Below, piece after piece: positions 48,401 through 59,672 of a stretch of DNA of 64,000 nt. Positions within the stretch are counted from its first letter, which is position 1. Each line of letters starts with the position of its first letter. The stretch comes from Pistacia vera (taxonomy: Eukaryota > Streptophyta > Magnoliopsida > Sapindales > Anacardiaceae). Position numbers and translations under genes: made by a program. Under the pieces are notes generated by a model. The model was not told where the DNA came from. It saw only the letters and a program-made list of their open reading frames with translations, and searched no databases. The stretch is taken from positions 558,001 to 622,000 of the forward strand of contig NW_022195716.1 of NCBI RefSeq assembly GCF_008641045.1, in the 5' to 3' direction.

Positions 48401-50110
48401 TCTTGACTGTGATATTTGCGTATTCTCCAAGTAAGTATGGTCTTGTTGGGACTTGTTCAAATGTTTGGAGAAAGATACATACATGGGTACAAGTATGCTG
48501 ATTGTTCTTGAATTATCTCTACTTTCTGCCCATCATCACATTATTTTTATAGTTTCATGATTTTATATAATCTTCTTATATGTATTAAAATATATAGTTT
48601 CATATTGTGTAGAACATCTTGAAATCATGACTAAGAATGAAGTTCAATGTATTTTTAGAAAACCAAAAGATAATAATGTACATATATTTATATGGTTTTG
48701 TATATACGTTTTGAGATTAATTATTATGCATCTTGTATACATCATGAGATTATATATACATTTTTTTTTTTTCAAAACAAAAGGAAGAAAAATAGTGAGA
48801 TTAGCTACATATGTATTTTGAGTTTTACTATGACCCTTCACATGCCTTGGTGCTTTACGATATACTAGACAATGTTATAGGAAATTGGTCAAGTTAAAAC
48901 CATGCAAATTAAACAATGAATCAATGAATACAAAATCAATATCTTTAACGTGAAAAACAAGTTTCTAAACCAAAATATATAAGAACCCTAATTCCAAAGT
49001 GAATAATAATTGTATAGCGAGGTGATGGGATGGGAGCAAGAAAGTCTTCATCAAAGGCTCAGAAAAGAATGCTTATCTGACAAACACTATATGTTGCCAT
49101 GATTTCTTTCACTAATCCCACCATAAATTCACCAAAAAAAACAAAAAAAAAACTGAGAATTGGGGATGCTTTAATTTATTGGGTAATGCTCCAATCATAG
49201 CTATTCTTTTACTCTCATTTTCAATATTTTTTCCCTCCTTCATATTCTCCATGTTTTGGTTGAAATAGAAAGGCTCATAGAAAGAATATTTTACCCAGAA
49301 TCATTCATTCACTGTTGAGATTTCTACAATATTTACAAGAGTCGATCACTTAAAGGTGTGGTCCTGCCCTGGTTTTTGTTGACCCAACTGCATGCAAATT
49401 CACAAACACAATCAATACAATTTACCACTTTTGTGAAGGAGTTTTTGGTGTGGCCAAATGAGCTTCTAGCCTGGATATGGTTGTTTACCACTATAGAAAA
49501 GCTTTGGAATCTTTCGATTTATTAAGCTTCTTGGACCGTGATAATATTGTCTAAACATTTTCAACATGTTACATGATATTTTGATCCAAGTTGGACTTTT
49601 ATTTGATTGAGTTGAACCCCATAAAAGTTAATATATATTTTATAACAAAATATCGTCAACCTTATCAAAACTTTTAAAAAATTATTAGATAATGGGAATT
49701 CTAGTCTATGAGATGAATTTTCCGAAATAATTTCTCTTGGTATACATTTTCTTGGAAGACGTATTGAGCAAACATTGATGGTAATAGAGTTCGGCCCATA
49801 TAGCCAATAGAGCTATGGTTCAATTAAAGTTGAGACTCTAAATTAGGCCCAGTTTAGACCAAAAGCCCAAAAGTGTACAACGTTAATTTGTGATTGTATT
49901 GTTGTCAGTGAAATGTGAAGTTTTTAGAACTATGATAGACTCTGATGGTCTTTAAATTTAGAGACATTATGTTACTTATAATCAATAATTAGCATATGAT
50001 TTTTTGTCTTCACGGATTTCATTAAATCTAGGTTTAGTTTCCAAAATAATAATAATAAAGTGAAAGTGTACAAGTTTTAGAGGTAGCTAACATTTGATAA
50101 ATTTAAACAT
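45425..50110. other. AT-rich intergenic DNA, no supported gene
   Basis: No conserved protein, splice-linked frames or RNA gene could be recognised on either strand. Notable details are a poly-T run at about 45475-45493 and a TATA-like tatataaaag at about 47843 followed by an ATG with only nine codons. A GC-richer patch at 46380-46560 contains cacgtgtc and could be promoter-like. Short open frames at 46875-47057 and 48627-48841 are AT-rich and occur on both strands, so I treat them as chance. Confidence 0.5.
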
Positions 50111-50112
50111 TA

Positions 50113-50425
50113 AAACAAAAAAAAAGAAAGATAAAAACTCTATTATATTGCTCTCAGTTGAATGTAATGCTTTAGTATGAAAATAACCTAAGCTTAGATA
50201 ACTTTATATAGGAGTTTATAGATAGATCTGACGGTTAAGCTTTGTACATATCCATTAAGATGGAATACTATAGTTAATTATATAAGGAATAGAATCCTAA
50301 TCCTATTTTGTTGCCTTTTTGGTAAAAGAACATTATGGAAAGATTTTTTGACATATTCTTTGATGCTTTTGTGTCAAATCTGGATCAAGCCTTTTGAAGT
50401 GAATATTGAGCCTCATAAATATGCT
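50113..50425 (-). repeat. partial 3' LTR of the gypsy element
   Basis: It shares aaaataacctaag, gtacatatccattaagatgg and aggaatagaatcctaatcc with the 5' LTR at 52480-52700, and ends near gagcctcata. It lacks the tgtcacgacc edge and the final 30-40 bp, so it is truncated at both sides. Confidence 0.7.
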
Positions 50426-51300
50426 ATTTTTACGTGGAAGGTCTTTTGAAGTGGATACTCACGACTCGGACTATAATTCTGTTTGCGAACCACCCTTGTG
50501 TCTAGAATGACATTGATGTCCTTGCTGTAGGCAAAAGTGGTGCCAAATGGTACTTGCTTGGGCTCATTTTTATTAGGATTTTTCATGTTTACATGATAAG
50601 GCTTCAAAAAACTCACATGGAAGATTGGGTGAAAGTTAAGTCTCTAGGGTAGCCCCAACTGATAAGTGACGCTTCTAACCCTCTTGACAATAGGAAATGG
50701 GCCCTCATACTTTTGTAGTAGTCCCTTATGAATTGAGTGTGTTGATTTGGGTTGACCGGCCAAGATCTTCACAAACACCATGTTCCCTATAAGGAACTCA
50801 ATATGTCTTTGTTTACAATCCACCTATTTCTTCATTTTCTTGGTTGCTTTGCTAAAAAACAATCGAGCAAAATTTGCTTGCTTATGTCAAGTCTTGGCAA
50901 CTTTGAATGCCACAAAACTCTTACCACTGTAAATCTTTGCAATGGTATGCGGTGTAAGAGGTTGCTTTCCCATAATCGTCTCAAACGGACTCCGATTGGT
51001 AGCTTCACTCTATTACAAGTTCTAAGAAAATTACACACTATTTAGCAACTTCATCCAATCTTTCTCGTAGACGCTCACAAAATGCCTCAAGTACAACTTT
51101 TGTAGTGCATTCATTCTCTCGGTTTGCCTATCTATTTGCAGATGAAAGTTGGTGGAGAAATAGAAAGTGGGGCCTATGAGTTTGAGCAACTCAGTCCAAA
51201 ACTTTTGAGTCAATCGTGAGTCTCGGTCAATGACGATGGCTTGCTATAGTCCCAATACTTCACTACATGCTTGAAAAACAGTCGAGTTGTTTCTTTGATT
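50413..51300 (-). pseudogene. gypsy integrase C-terminal half with chromodomain-like tail, decayed
   Basis: High to low: FWTELLKLIGPTFYFSTNFH and QIDRQTERMNALQKLYLRHF (about 51205-51060) match the integrase catalytic core of plant gypsy elements, around its last acidic region. After frame breaks comes a tail ending in VSFLKPYHVNMKNP, with DTRVVRKQNYSPSREYPL (about 50450-50610). It is broken by several stops, so no protein is expected. Confidence 0.75.
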
Positions 51301-51506
51301 CCACATAGTTTTGGTGCTGCTAACTTTCATTGGAATGAGACTTTTTAATTCCCCCATCTTTGTCATACTTAGATTTGGAATGTTTCTGTTTAGAGAAAGA
51401 GTCACTTCTTCGGTAATCTTGGAGAGTCTCTGTTTTCAATTATCATGGCTTAGGATACATCTTTCACTCCTTACCTTTGCCCCATACCTTCTATTTCTTG
51501 TTGAGC

Positions 51507-51905
51507 CTAATTTTGGAGTCCATTCATGAAATTGAAGAGCAAATTGTCTTCACTTATGTTATTGATCTGCAACATTAGTTCAAAAAACTTTTCGACATAG
51601 TTTACTATAGAACAAGTGTGTTTCAACTCCTTCATTCTCTTCATTGCATCATGAGCCACATTCTTGGGATAAAAGTGGCGTTTCAGCTCATTTTTCATAT
51701 CCTCCCATGTCTCAATTTTGGAACTCTCATTCTTTACCTCAACATACTTTCTATGCCACCAACTAGCAGCAAGGTCATGAAGATACACAGTGGCTTGATT
51801 TACCTTTTCCTTTTCGTCGAGCAGCTTGATTGCATCAAAGTAGCACTCCATGTGCTAAAGGAAATTGCTCAGCTTTTACTCATCTCTCCTCCTATTATAC
51901 TTCTT
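51507..51905 (-). pseudogene. gypsy gag (Retrotrans_gag) fragment
   Basis: The open stretch reads LYLHD-like ATVYLHDLAASWWHRKYVEV, then WEDMKNELKRHFYPKNV and LKHTCSIVNYVEKFFELML, the classic plant gypsy gag core. The frame ends at 51507. N-terminal gag sequence continues towards 52300 in broken frames. The role was capsid formation of the retroelement; it is inactive here. Confidence 0.8.
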
Positions 51906-52396
51906 GGGTCTAGTAGTTTCAACACGTGTTGTCCGCACTGTAGATGAATAGATGACTGGTCTCGCAACTATCTATTTCTTGTAAATAGCCTGGTTTGTCT
52001 TTATCTCTTCTAAGCCCATTTTCACCTTCTCAACTTGAGCTTAATGCTTGGCTAATGCTTCGAAAACTTTGATAAAGTTGGTGATCGTCTGACAACTCTC
52101 TACAGTACTCATGTTAACAACATCGAGGATAAAGTCTCCAAGTCCCTCTAATTGTTGTAAACTTCATCCAAAAATTGATCTAGTCGATCTAGCTTCTCAA
52201 CATGGTCCGCCAACACTAACTCAAATTTAGTCAACTTGGCTTCCACGGATCTCAACGCATTATGAGATCGATCTCGAATGGCCATGAGATTTTTTCCCTT
52301 GCTTGTGAGCATCCTTTTTCCCTATGCTAGCATCACTCAAGTTGTCATTGCTTCCTATCATCATTCCCTCCTTTGAGATGTGATATGAAAACCAAT

Positions 52397-52408
52397 GCTC
52401 TGATACCA
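52397..52408 (-). other. primer binding site, initiator-methionine tRNA type
   Basis: On the minus strand this reads TGGTATCAGAGC, the standard plant primer site complementary to the 3' end of tRNA-iMet. It lies two bases inside the 5' LTR edge. It fixes the element's orientation. Confidence 0.9.
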
Positions 52409-52410
52409 AC

Positions 52411-52822
52411 TGTCACGACCATAGAAGAACCATACCGCCTTAGTGCACAAACAAGAGATCAATCACTAAGTAAGCCTAAATAAACAAAGATTGAGAGACA
52501 AACTCTATTGTATTGCTCCTAATTGAATATAATGCCTGGAATATGAAAATAACCTAAGATTAGCTAGCTTAATGTAAGAGTTTACAAGTAAATGTAGTGG
52601 TTCAGATCCGTACGTATCCATTAAGATGGATGATTAGGATTAATTATATAAAGGAATAGAATCCTAGTCCTATTTTGTTGCCTTATTTGTGAAAGAACAT
52701 TTTGAAAGCTTCTAGAAAGATTCTCTAGCGTATTCTTTGATGCTTATGGATCAAGTCTAGGTCAAGCCTCTTGAACTGGATATGGGGCCTCATATGGACT
52801 TGGGCTTGCGCCGAACGTAACA
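52411..52822 (-). repeat. 5' LTR of the gypsy element
   Basis: 412 bp, + strand reading tgtcacgacc ... gaacgtaaca (TG...CA on either strand). It is bounded internally by the primer site and matched in part by 50113-50425. Confidence 0.8.
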
Positions 52823-52977
52823 CAAGGTAGAGATTTGGCCTAGCTAGATGCAAAGCCGTGCTTGATATGATGGTTTTTATTTATTTTTTTTTTTTTTTTC
52901 TTCTCAAATATATATTTTTGTCCATATTTTGGTTTAAGATGTGTTAGGCTTTGAGATGTTTTTTTGTTATGTTATGT

Positions 52978-54487
52978 TGATAAGAGCTTGAAAGTATATA
53001 TTTTGTTAGTGATTTAATTGGATTATTTGTGGAAAAATGTGTTTAAATTGTGGAATTTGAATTAATTATTTCATAAATACCTTTTACGGGATCACGTGTG
53101 TATTTTAAGTATTTTCAGGTTCAAACCAATATGTGAAGGAAAAAGAATGATGTCGATGGAATTCATGACGAGTAGGAACAAACGGTACAAGAATCGGAGT
53201 TAAAACGACAAAGTTGTGACGTGTCGAAGATACAACGTAAAATTTGGAAATTCTTCAAGATAAACATTAAGCATGCTTCGCTGTTTGGATCATAACTTGA
53301 GCTGTAGAAATCGGAATTAGACGATTCTTGTGGCGTTGGAAAGATTATTCAGAGACCTACAAATTTCATGTTGATGACTTTACCAAATTCTGAATATCAA
53401 GGACTCATTGGACAGAAAAAACGATCATCGCAGTGACGATTCTTATCGCCGCAGCGATGGGTCACGGGCCTGTTTAAGTTATTACATTCTCCTAGTCCGA
53501 ATCTAAATGGGTGAAGACATTTAATTCTTTCCTAAGTAACCTCCAAACCCTAGTACTATAAATAAAGGTCTTTAAGTAGTTTTAAGGGAGATTTGAAGGA
53601 GGAGAAAGGACGGCTACTACTTTGGAGATCGGAATTCTTGCGATTCTCGTTCACAAATTAGAGAAGTTTTTCTATTTTTCTTTCTTGAACTCATGTTATT
53701 AAATACAATGGTTATTTTCATTACTGTAATTATGAACTAATTCTTTTTTCTAGGGCTAAAGATGTAGCCCAATTTATGAATATGTGTTGATTTAATTTGT
53801 TGTTAATTCTTATTGAGCATTTAATTCTAAGTTTTATTATTGTGCATAATGCTTTCAATTCTTAAGGATCCAAGAGTTGAATGATATCATGAGTTGGGTT
53901 GAGATCGAGAGATGAAACCTGATTTGTCTAAGGTAATAGAGTTGAATGATATCATGGGTTGGGTTGAGATCGAGAGATGAAACCTGATTTGTCTAAGGTA
54001 ATAAAACTATAGATTGAGCAAACGCTAAAGATAGGTTACTGCGATCTATGAGGCTCTGGTAAATTCTATACAACTTAATGATCTCTTAACTCCTAAATCC
54101 AACTTAGATGTATTTTGGGTTGTTACTTAAGGGTTAATTCGCTAATTGTTCGAGAGAAAATTAGTGGAATATCAGGGAATTTGGCCTTTAGAATAAGCTT
54201 AATTAGGTTAACAATAATTATCAATGTATAGGATTAAATTGGTGTGAAATCTGTGCCCTAGGTTTAGTCATATTGATTTGTTTACCATAGTATTAATAAA
54301 ATTATGACTTTGTTTAATTTTTAGTTTGTTATCTTTTTCATTAAATTCATTCTTAAGATTCTGTTTCATCAAATAGCAATAAAATAGACTAGTTTGGTAC
54401 TTGATAGATAGTTCTCTTGGGATTCGACACTCGTTTACTCGAGCTTTATTACTTGAGCGATTTCATACACTTGCGAATAGTTTGTCA
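52978..54487 (+). repeat. 5' LTR of the Athila-like element
   Basis: 1510 bp from tgataagagcttg to gtttgtca. It contains ctataaataaagg at about 53558, a TATA-like start region, and a near-exact 56-bp tandem repeat at about 53870-54000 (gttgaatgatatcatg ... gtctaaggtaata twice). The typical length for this family is above 1 kb, so this end looks complete. Confidence 0.88.
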
Positions 54488-54493
54488 AGTTTT

Positions 54494-54511
54494 TGGCGCC
54501 GTTACTGGGGA
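54494..54511 (+). other. primer binding site, aspartate-tRNA type
   Basis: tggcgccgttactgggga, six bases after the LTR end. It is one or two bases from the usual Athila primer site complementary to tRNA-Asp. Confidence 0.85.
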
Positions 54512-54742
54512 ACTATTTTTTATTTTTTTATTTTTACCAATATCAATACGAAATATTTAGTTGCTAATTTGATTTGTTTTATTTTTGTTTACTAATTAAT
54601 TTTTATTTTTGTTGTTTTCAACTAGAATCTGGAGAGTTTACGTTCAAGAGGTGTTGGTGATCTTAATTCACTAGATTTTGAGATCGAGAGAACCGCTAAA
54701 CAGTTGAGGAAAGAAAAGAGGCAAGCTGACTCTGAAAAATCA

Positions 54743-56237
54743 ATGGCCAACACAAGAATTGTGAATCCCAATATGGGAAATCAAGAGAATGAGAATGAGG
54801 ATACTTTAAGAGGAAATGCAAATGGTGGAGTAGCAGTGGTTCAGAGAGCATTGAAGGACTAGGGTGCTATTCTAGCATCAGGAGACCACCAGTTTAAGCA
54901 CATAATTTCGAGATCAAGCCAGCCATCATTCAAATGATTCAGCAGATGGTTCAATTCGCTAGGTTGGCTAATGATGATTCCAACTTGCATATCGCTAATT
55001 TTCTGGAGTTGTGCGACACATTCAGACATAATGGAGTCTCCGATGACGCAATTAGGCTAAGGCTTTTCCCATTCTCTCTTCGGGATAAAGCTAAGGCTTG
55101 GTTGATTTCTTTGCCATTTGGGAGCATCATAACATGGAACGAGTTAGCTCAAGCATTCCTTACTAAATACTTTCCACCGACCAAGTCTGCCAAGCTGAGA
55201 AGTGAGATTACCAATTTTTACCAACAAGACTTGGAGTCATTGTATGAAGCATGGGAAAGGAATAAAGATCTCTTACGGAGTGCCCTCACCATGGTTTACC
55301 AATCTAGTCGCAAGTGCAAACATTCTACCAAGGGTTGCCACCGACTATTCAAGTTATGATTGATGCTGCAAGTGGTTGAGCCTTGAACAATAAAACACCA
55401 GAGGATGCATACAATCTGATTGAGGTGATGGCGAACAATAACTATATGAGGACTCTAGAGAGAACTTCAACGAGGAAATCAGCAAGAGTGCACGAAGTTG
55501 ACAGTTACACTGCAATAGCTGCTCAACTTTCGAACATCCAGAAGCAATTAGGTAATGTGTTGAAAATAAATGCTATTGAATCTTCTTCTCTAACATGTGG
55601 CCTTTGTGCAGAAAATCATTCATCGAAGGATTGCCAAGAAAGGAACCCGTTTGCTCAGCCTGAACAAGCCAATTATGTCAATAATTTTCAAAGGGGGCAA
55701 GGGAATCCATATTCCAATACATACAATCCAGCATGGAGGAAACACTTGAACTTTTCATGGAGAAACAACAATAAGCAAGAAAAACCTCCTGTTTTTCAAA
55801 CTCAAGAGCCAAAATCTAATTTAGAGAATGTGTTGACCAAGTTCATTGAAGAGACAAGCAAGAGGTTTGAGAAGACTGATGTCCTAGTTCAAAATCAATC
55901 AGCCTCTATTAGGAACCTTGAGACTCAAATTGGGCAAATTCACAACATATTAGCGGGAAGAGTTCAAGGAGTTTTGCCGAGTGATACAGAAAAAAATCCC
56001 AAGGAACAAGCGTATGCAATCACCTTTAGGAGTGGACGAAGTTTGAAAAATTCAGAGAGTGAAAAACCGAGGCAAGAACAAGACCTGAAGGATGAGCAGA
56101 AGGACGATCGCCATGGCGATGATGACGGTGGCCGCGGCGGGCGTGAGAATGCGGAGAAATTCGTCAGAAAGAGGGACGATCGCCGTGGCGATGAATCCGG
56201 TGGCCGCGGCGAGCGTGATCTTGCTCCGAATGTGTGA
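54743..56237 (+). pseudogene. Athila-type gag, interrupted
   Basis: Starts MANTRIVNPNMGNQENENED at 54743. A TAG at 54860-54862 stands where the family has tryptophan (ALKDW). The gag core follows in a shifted frame (IANFLELCDTFRHNGVSDDA, LFPFSLRDKAKAWL, WNELAQAFLTKYFPPTKSA; 54934-55290). Another break lies near 55300. The rest is open 55383-56237 with a zinc-knuckle-like CGLCAENHSSKDC (about 55597-55635), a coiled-coil-like stretch and a charged tail made of short GC-rich repeats. The role was retroelement particle assembly; it cannot be made intact. Confidence 0.85.
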
Positions 56238-56295
56238 AAAGTTTCAACTCATCGCTGCGGTGATGAAGCTGGTGGCTACGGCGAGCGTGCATTAG
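56100..56295. repeat. GC-rich 72-73 bp repeat in the gag tail
   Basis: Three units of cgatcgccatggcgatga ... ggtggccgcggcg start near 56105, 56177 and 56250. In the gag frame the first two give DDRHGDDDGGRGGRE and DDRRGDESGGRGER; the third lies after the stop. The units hold inverted atcgcc/ggcgat pairs. A similar atcgccgcagcgat patch occurs in the 5' LTR near 53447. Confidence 0.75.
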
Positions 56296-56528
56296 CAGAA
56301 ACTTCCTTCAAGCCAGGCAAACCTTCCGTACCCAAAACGGTTGAAAAATCAGAAGTTCGATAAGCAGTTCGGTAAGTTTATTGACATGTTTCAAAGTTTA
56401 CATATTAATATCCCTTTTATTGATATGCTAGAACAGATGCGGAAGTATGCGAAGTTTCTGAAGGAGATCCTCACGCACAAGAGAAAATTCAAGGAACACA
56501 AGAAAGTTATGCTCAGGAGGAATGCAGC

Positions 56529-56897
56529 GTGCTGATTCAAAAGAAACTACCACCTAAACTACGAGATCCAGGGAGTTTTACTATCCCTTGTATTATTGGT
56601 AGTTGTTATTTTGATAAAGTGTTATGTGATTTATGGGCAATTATTAACTTAATGCCGTTTTCCATCTACAAGAAGCTTGGATTAGGAGAAGTGAAGCCAA
56701 CCACCGTGTCTCTTCAATTAGCTGATCGATCGATAACATATCCTAGGGGGGTGGTAGAAGACGTCTTGATTAAGGTAGACAAACTGATTTTCCCAGTAGA
56801 TTTCATGGTGTTAGACATGGAGGAAGATCGGGAAATGTCTTTAATCCTAGGACGACCTTTTCTAGCAACGGGTAGAGCATTGATAGATGTTCATTAA
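56529..56897 (+). pseudogene. Athila-type retropepsin domain with altered active site
   Basis: An open 122-codon stretch reads KLPPKLRDPGSFTIPCIIG, then DLWAIINLMPFSIYKKLGLG, and ends MSLILGRPFLATGRALIDVH. This is the aspartic protease of Athila-type polyproteins. The family's catalytic D-L-G-A-S is here D-L-W-A-I (about 56629-56643), so the flap-facing glycine and the serine are replaced and activity is unlikely. The ILGRPFLATG motif is intact. No reverse transcriptase follows. Confidence 0.82.
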
Positions 56898-57064
56898 AGG
56901 AAACTAATCTTAAGGGTAGAAGATGAGCAAGTAGAGTTTAATGTTTTTGATGCTAAGAAGCGTCCATCTGACTTTGACACATGCTTTGAGATTAGTATCC
57001 TTGATAACATAGTGAATAAAAAATTATAAGAAAACTACCCTAGTTCACCCGTAGAGAATTGTTT

Positions 57065-57190
57065 AGTCAACTCTAGGACTATGGAGGCTGACTTTAAGAT
57101 GGTAGATGAACAACGATTAAAGCCCTATGTGAATGGTGAAATTAAGAATATGAGGGCTTGGATTCTCCTAGATGATCCGGATTGAAGAAA
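57065..57190 (+). pseudogene. C-terminal remnant of the Athila integrase/polyprotein
   Basis: The frame reads VDEQRLKPYVNGEIKNMRAW then ILLDDPD and a TGA, the usual polyprotein end in this family. It is followed by tttgggaggcaacccaag (about 57225-57243), a stretch typical of Athila 3' non-coding DNA. It lies less than 200 bp after the protease, which shows the size of the deletion (reverse transcriptase, RNase H, integrase core). Confidence 0.7.
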
Positions 57191-57249
57191 ATGAAAAGTC
57201 AAGCTTATGACTTTAACCAAGCGCTTTTGGGAGGCAACCCAAGCTTTTT

Positions 57250-58780
57250 ATTTATTTATTTATTCTCTTTTATTGATTAGTGTGTTATTTTTGCAGGAGT
57301 TAATTTTCAAGTATGTTTATTTATTTATTTTTTTTCTGTTTAGTGTAAATAATTTTGATGTTGTGTTTGTTTCTCTAAATTCATAATTTTAACACGTGAT
57401 GTGTGTTTCCAATGAGGTGCACCGCAAGCTTTTTTGTTTTGACAGAATTAAAAGGCAACAATGGAATGAAACGAGTTGGTGATCGAATTGTCACGCGTAT
57501 TCGCACTTCACTATTGCAAAAAGGGGTAACTTTTCTTTTTCTCTATTTCCTTTTGTTTACATTTGTACATTGGGGACAATGTTGATTTTAAGGTTGGGGG
57601 TAGGAATTTACACCTTTGTGCAAATTATAGACATATGGATTTAGGGAGCAGATTTTTTTTTTTTCTTTTATAGTTTTTTTTGTTTTATTGTGTTAGTTTT
57701 TTTCTCTTGGATTAATTTATATGTCTATGATAGGAATATGATTGCAATAACATATAACAAGTAGAGGACATTAATTTTTGCCTTTAATTATGGATGATTG
57801 TGAATATTAATGACATTTAGTTTGAGACCTTAGCGGTTTGTGGATTGAAAGTGGTTAAGTTTACTTACTTAGAGACGTTTTATGTGTGAATATTTCATGG
57901 ACATTTTTGTGATCTCAACAAACTCTAGAACTTATTTGATAACCACTTGAGGCGAATTCCTAGAGTTCACATCACTTAGGAAATGATTTAGGCTGTTTTT
58001 GGATCGATTGAGCCTTTCAAGCCGACCCTTTTTTATTGTCATCACTAGTTAACCCTTTGAGCCTTTTAAACACAATTTAACCTTCTTTTTCTTTCTTTGA
58101 ACTTAATTTTTACCCTACCCTGATTATGAGCCTAAAACACAATCCTATCCATTTTATCCTTAAGAGACTTAATTGTTATTCAAGCTTAGTACGAGTATTG
58201 GTGAGGAAGTGTAGTTCTGCTACAACCCAAGTTTATGCGATAAAATTGGTTGGGGGTTGTGGAGGGCTTGTAAGATCAGTGAGGTTGTGTGTGTGTTTTT
58301 TACTTTCTTCCTATTATTGTTGCGAAAAAAAAAGGAAAAAAAAATAAAAAGAAAAAAAAAAGAAAAAAAAAAGAAAAAGAAAAGAAAAGTGGGCATTGAA
58401 AAGCATTGTAAAGATTTGGAATTATACAAATGGGTCTATATTACTGTCGAAAAGAAAGAGCTCGATAAAGGTTGGGAAGCTACTGACTGAAAAAGGGAAG
58501 TGTTCTTGTAAGAATAAATGAAAATTAAGTCTCTTAATTTGATTTTTGTTAATTTCCCTTTTCGTTCCTTCATGATCTCATACCCTAGCCTAACGTTACA
58601 ACATTGACAAATACCTAATGATCCAAGGTAATGTTAAATTCTATATTAGTGGAGAGTGGTTTGAAAAGTGAGCCTATGGAGTTTGATTCCATGATTCAAA
58701 TATAAGTCATAACCTGAATACTAAAATCAAAATTTTGTTCATGAATTTTATGCATAAAACCATCCGGGTTTGTCTACTAA
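57250..58780. other. non-coding 3' internal region of the Athila-like element
   Basis: Poly-T and poly-A/G tracts (for example 58325-58387) and AT-rich DNA without family-like protein. Open frames at 57403-57585 and 58126-58490 are low complexity. Some Athila copies carry an envelope-like frame here; I see no trace of it. Confidence 0.5.
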
Positions 58781-58783
58781 TGG

Positions 58784-59097
58784 TTTGTGGTTGTATGGAT
58801 GTTCTAGGGTCAATAACAAAAATGGAATTGATGTTTGCATTGTCTGTGAGTTTAGGTGATATTTAATTATTCTATTTGTTTTTGTGTATATGCTATTTTT
58901 GAGACACCTTTATGAATTGATCCAAGAATTTTTGTTAGTTTTTGTGGTTGTATGGATGTTCTAGGGTCAATAACAAAAATGGAATTGATGTTTGCATTGT
59001 CTGTGAGTTTAGGTGATATTTAATTATTGTATTTGTTTTTGTGTATATGCTATTTTTGAGACACCTTTATGAATTGATCCAAGAATTTTTGTTAGTT
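58784..59097. repeat. 157-bp tandem duplication within the Athila-like element
   Basis: The block beginning gtggttgtatggatgttct starts at 58787 and again at 58944, period 157. The two units differ at only a base or so (tattctat against tattgtat). Confidence 0.9.
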
Positions 59098-59383
59098 TTA
59101 GTTCTTTTTATGTTTATTTTTATTTTTGGAGTTTATGATTAGTTTAGTATGGATGTTTGTGGGTATCATCGCTGGAAACCCTCATGAGACTACAACTCGT
59201 CCAACTAGGGCCGCCTAGGGGTTTAAAGGTTTGTTGCATACGCTAAATGCAATCGTGTCAATCTACGAAAGTGATTTAGGATAATTTAGATATGAGTTTT
59301 CATTGGTTTTTTTATTTTCAAGCTTAGAGACTTATTTTATCGCTTAGTTTGCTAGGGACTAGCAAAAACCTGGTTGGGGGTTG

Positions 59384-59672
59384 TGATAAGAGCTTGAAAG
59401 TATATATTTTGTTAGTGATTAATTAATTGGATTATTTGTGGAAAAATGTGTTTAAATTATGGAATTTGAATTAATTATTTCATAAATACCTTTTACGGGA
59501 TCATGGGTGTATTTTGAGTATTTTCAGTTTCAAACCAATATGTGAAGGAAAAAGAATGATGTCGATGGAATTCATGACGAGTAGGAACAAACAGTGCAAG
59601 AATCAGAGTTGACACTCGTTTACTCGAGCTTTATTACTTGCGCGATTTCGTACACTTGCGAATAGTCTATCA
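59384..59672 (+). repeat. 3' LTR of the Athila-like element, internally deleted
   Basis: 289 bp. The first about 230 bp match 52978-53205 of the 5' LTR, and the last about 60 bp match 54428-54487. The middle 1.2 kb is missing, with the join at cagagtt/gacactcg near 59610. Both outer ends are kept, which gives the perfect target duplication. Confidence 0.88.

Larger units (their letters stand above)
50113..52822 (-). mobile_element. internally deleted Ty3/gypsy retrotransposon
   Basis: The 5' LTR (minus-strand sense) is 52411-52822, with a primer site at 52397-52408. The internal part runs gag (about 51500-51905) then directly integrase (about 50400-51300). The 3' LTR is a partial copy at 50113-50425 that shares tattatataaggaatagaatc-type blocks with the 5' LTR. 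Protease, reverse transcriptase and RNase H are gone. No clean target duplication was found because the 3' LTR has lost its outer end. Confidence 0.8.

Noticed and set aside
58126..58490. Open frames in the Athila 3' region as a possible envelope-like gene
   Set aside because: They depend on long aaag tracts and have no signal peptide, transmembrane segment or family motif.
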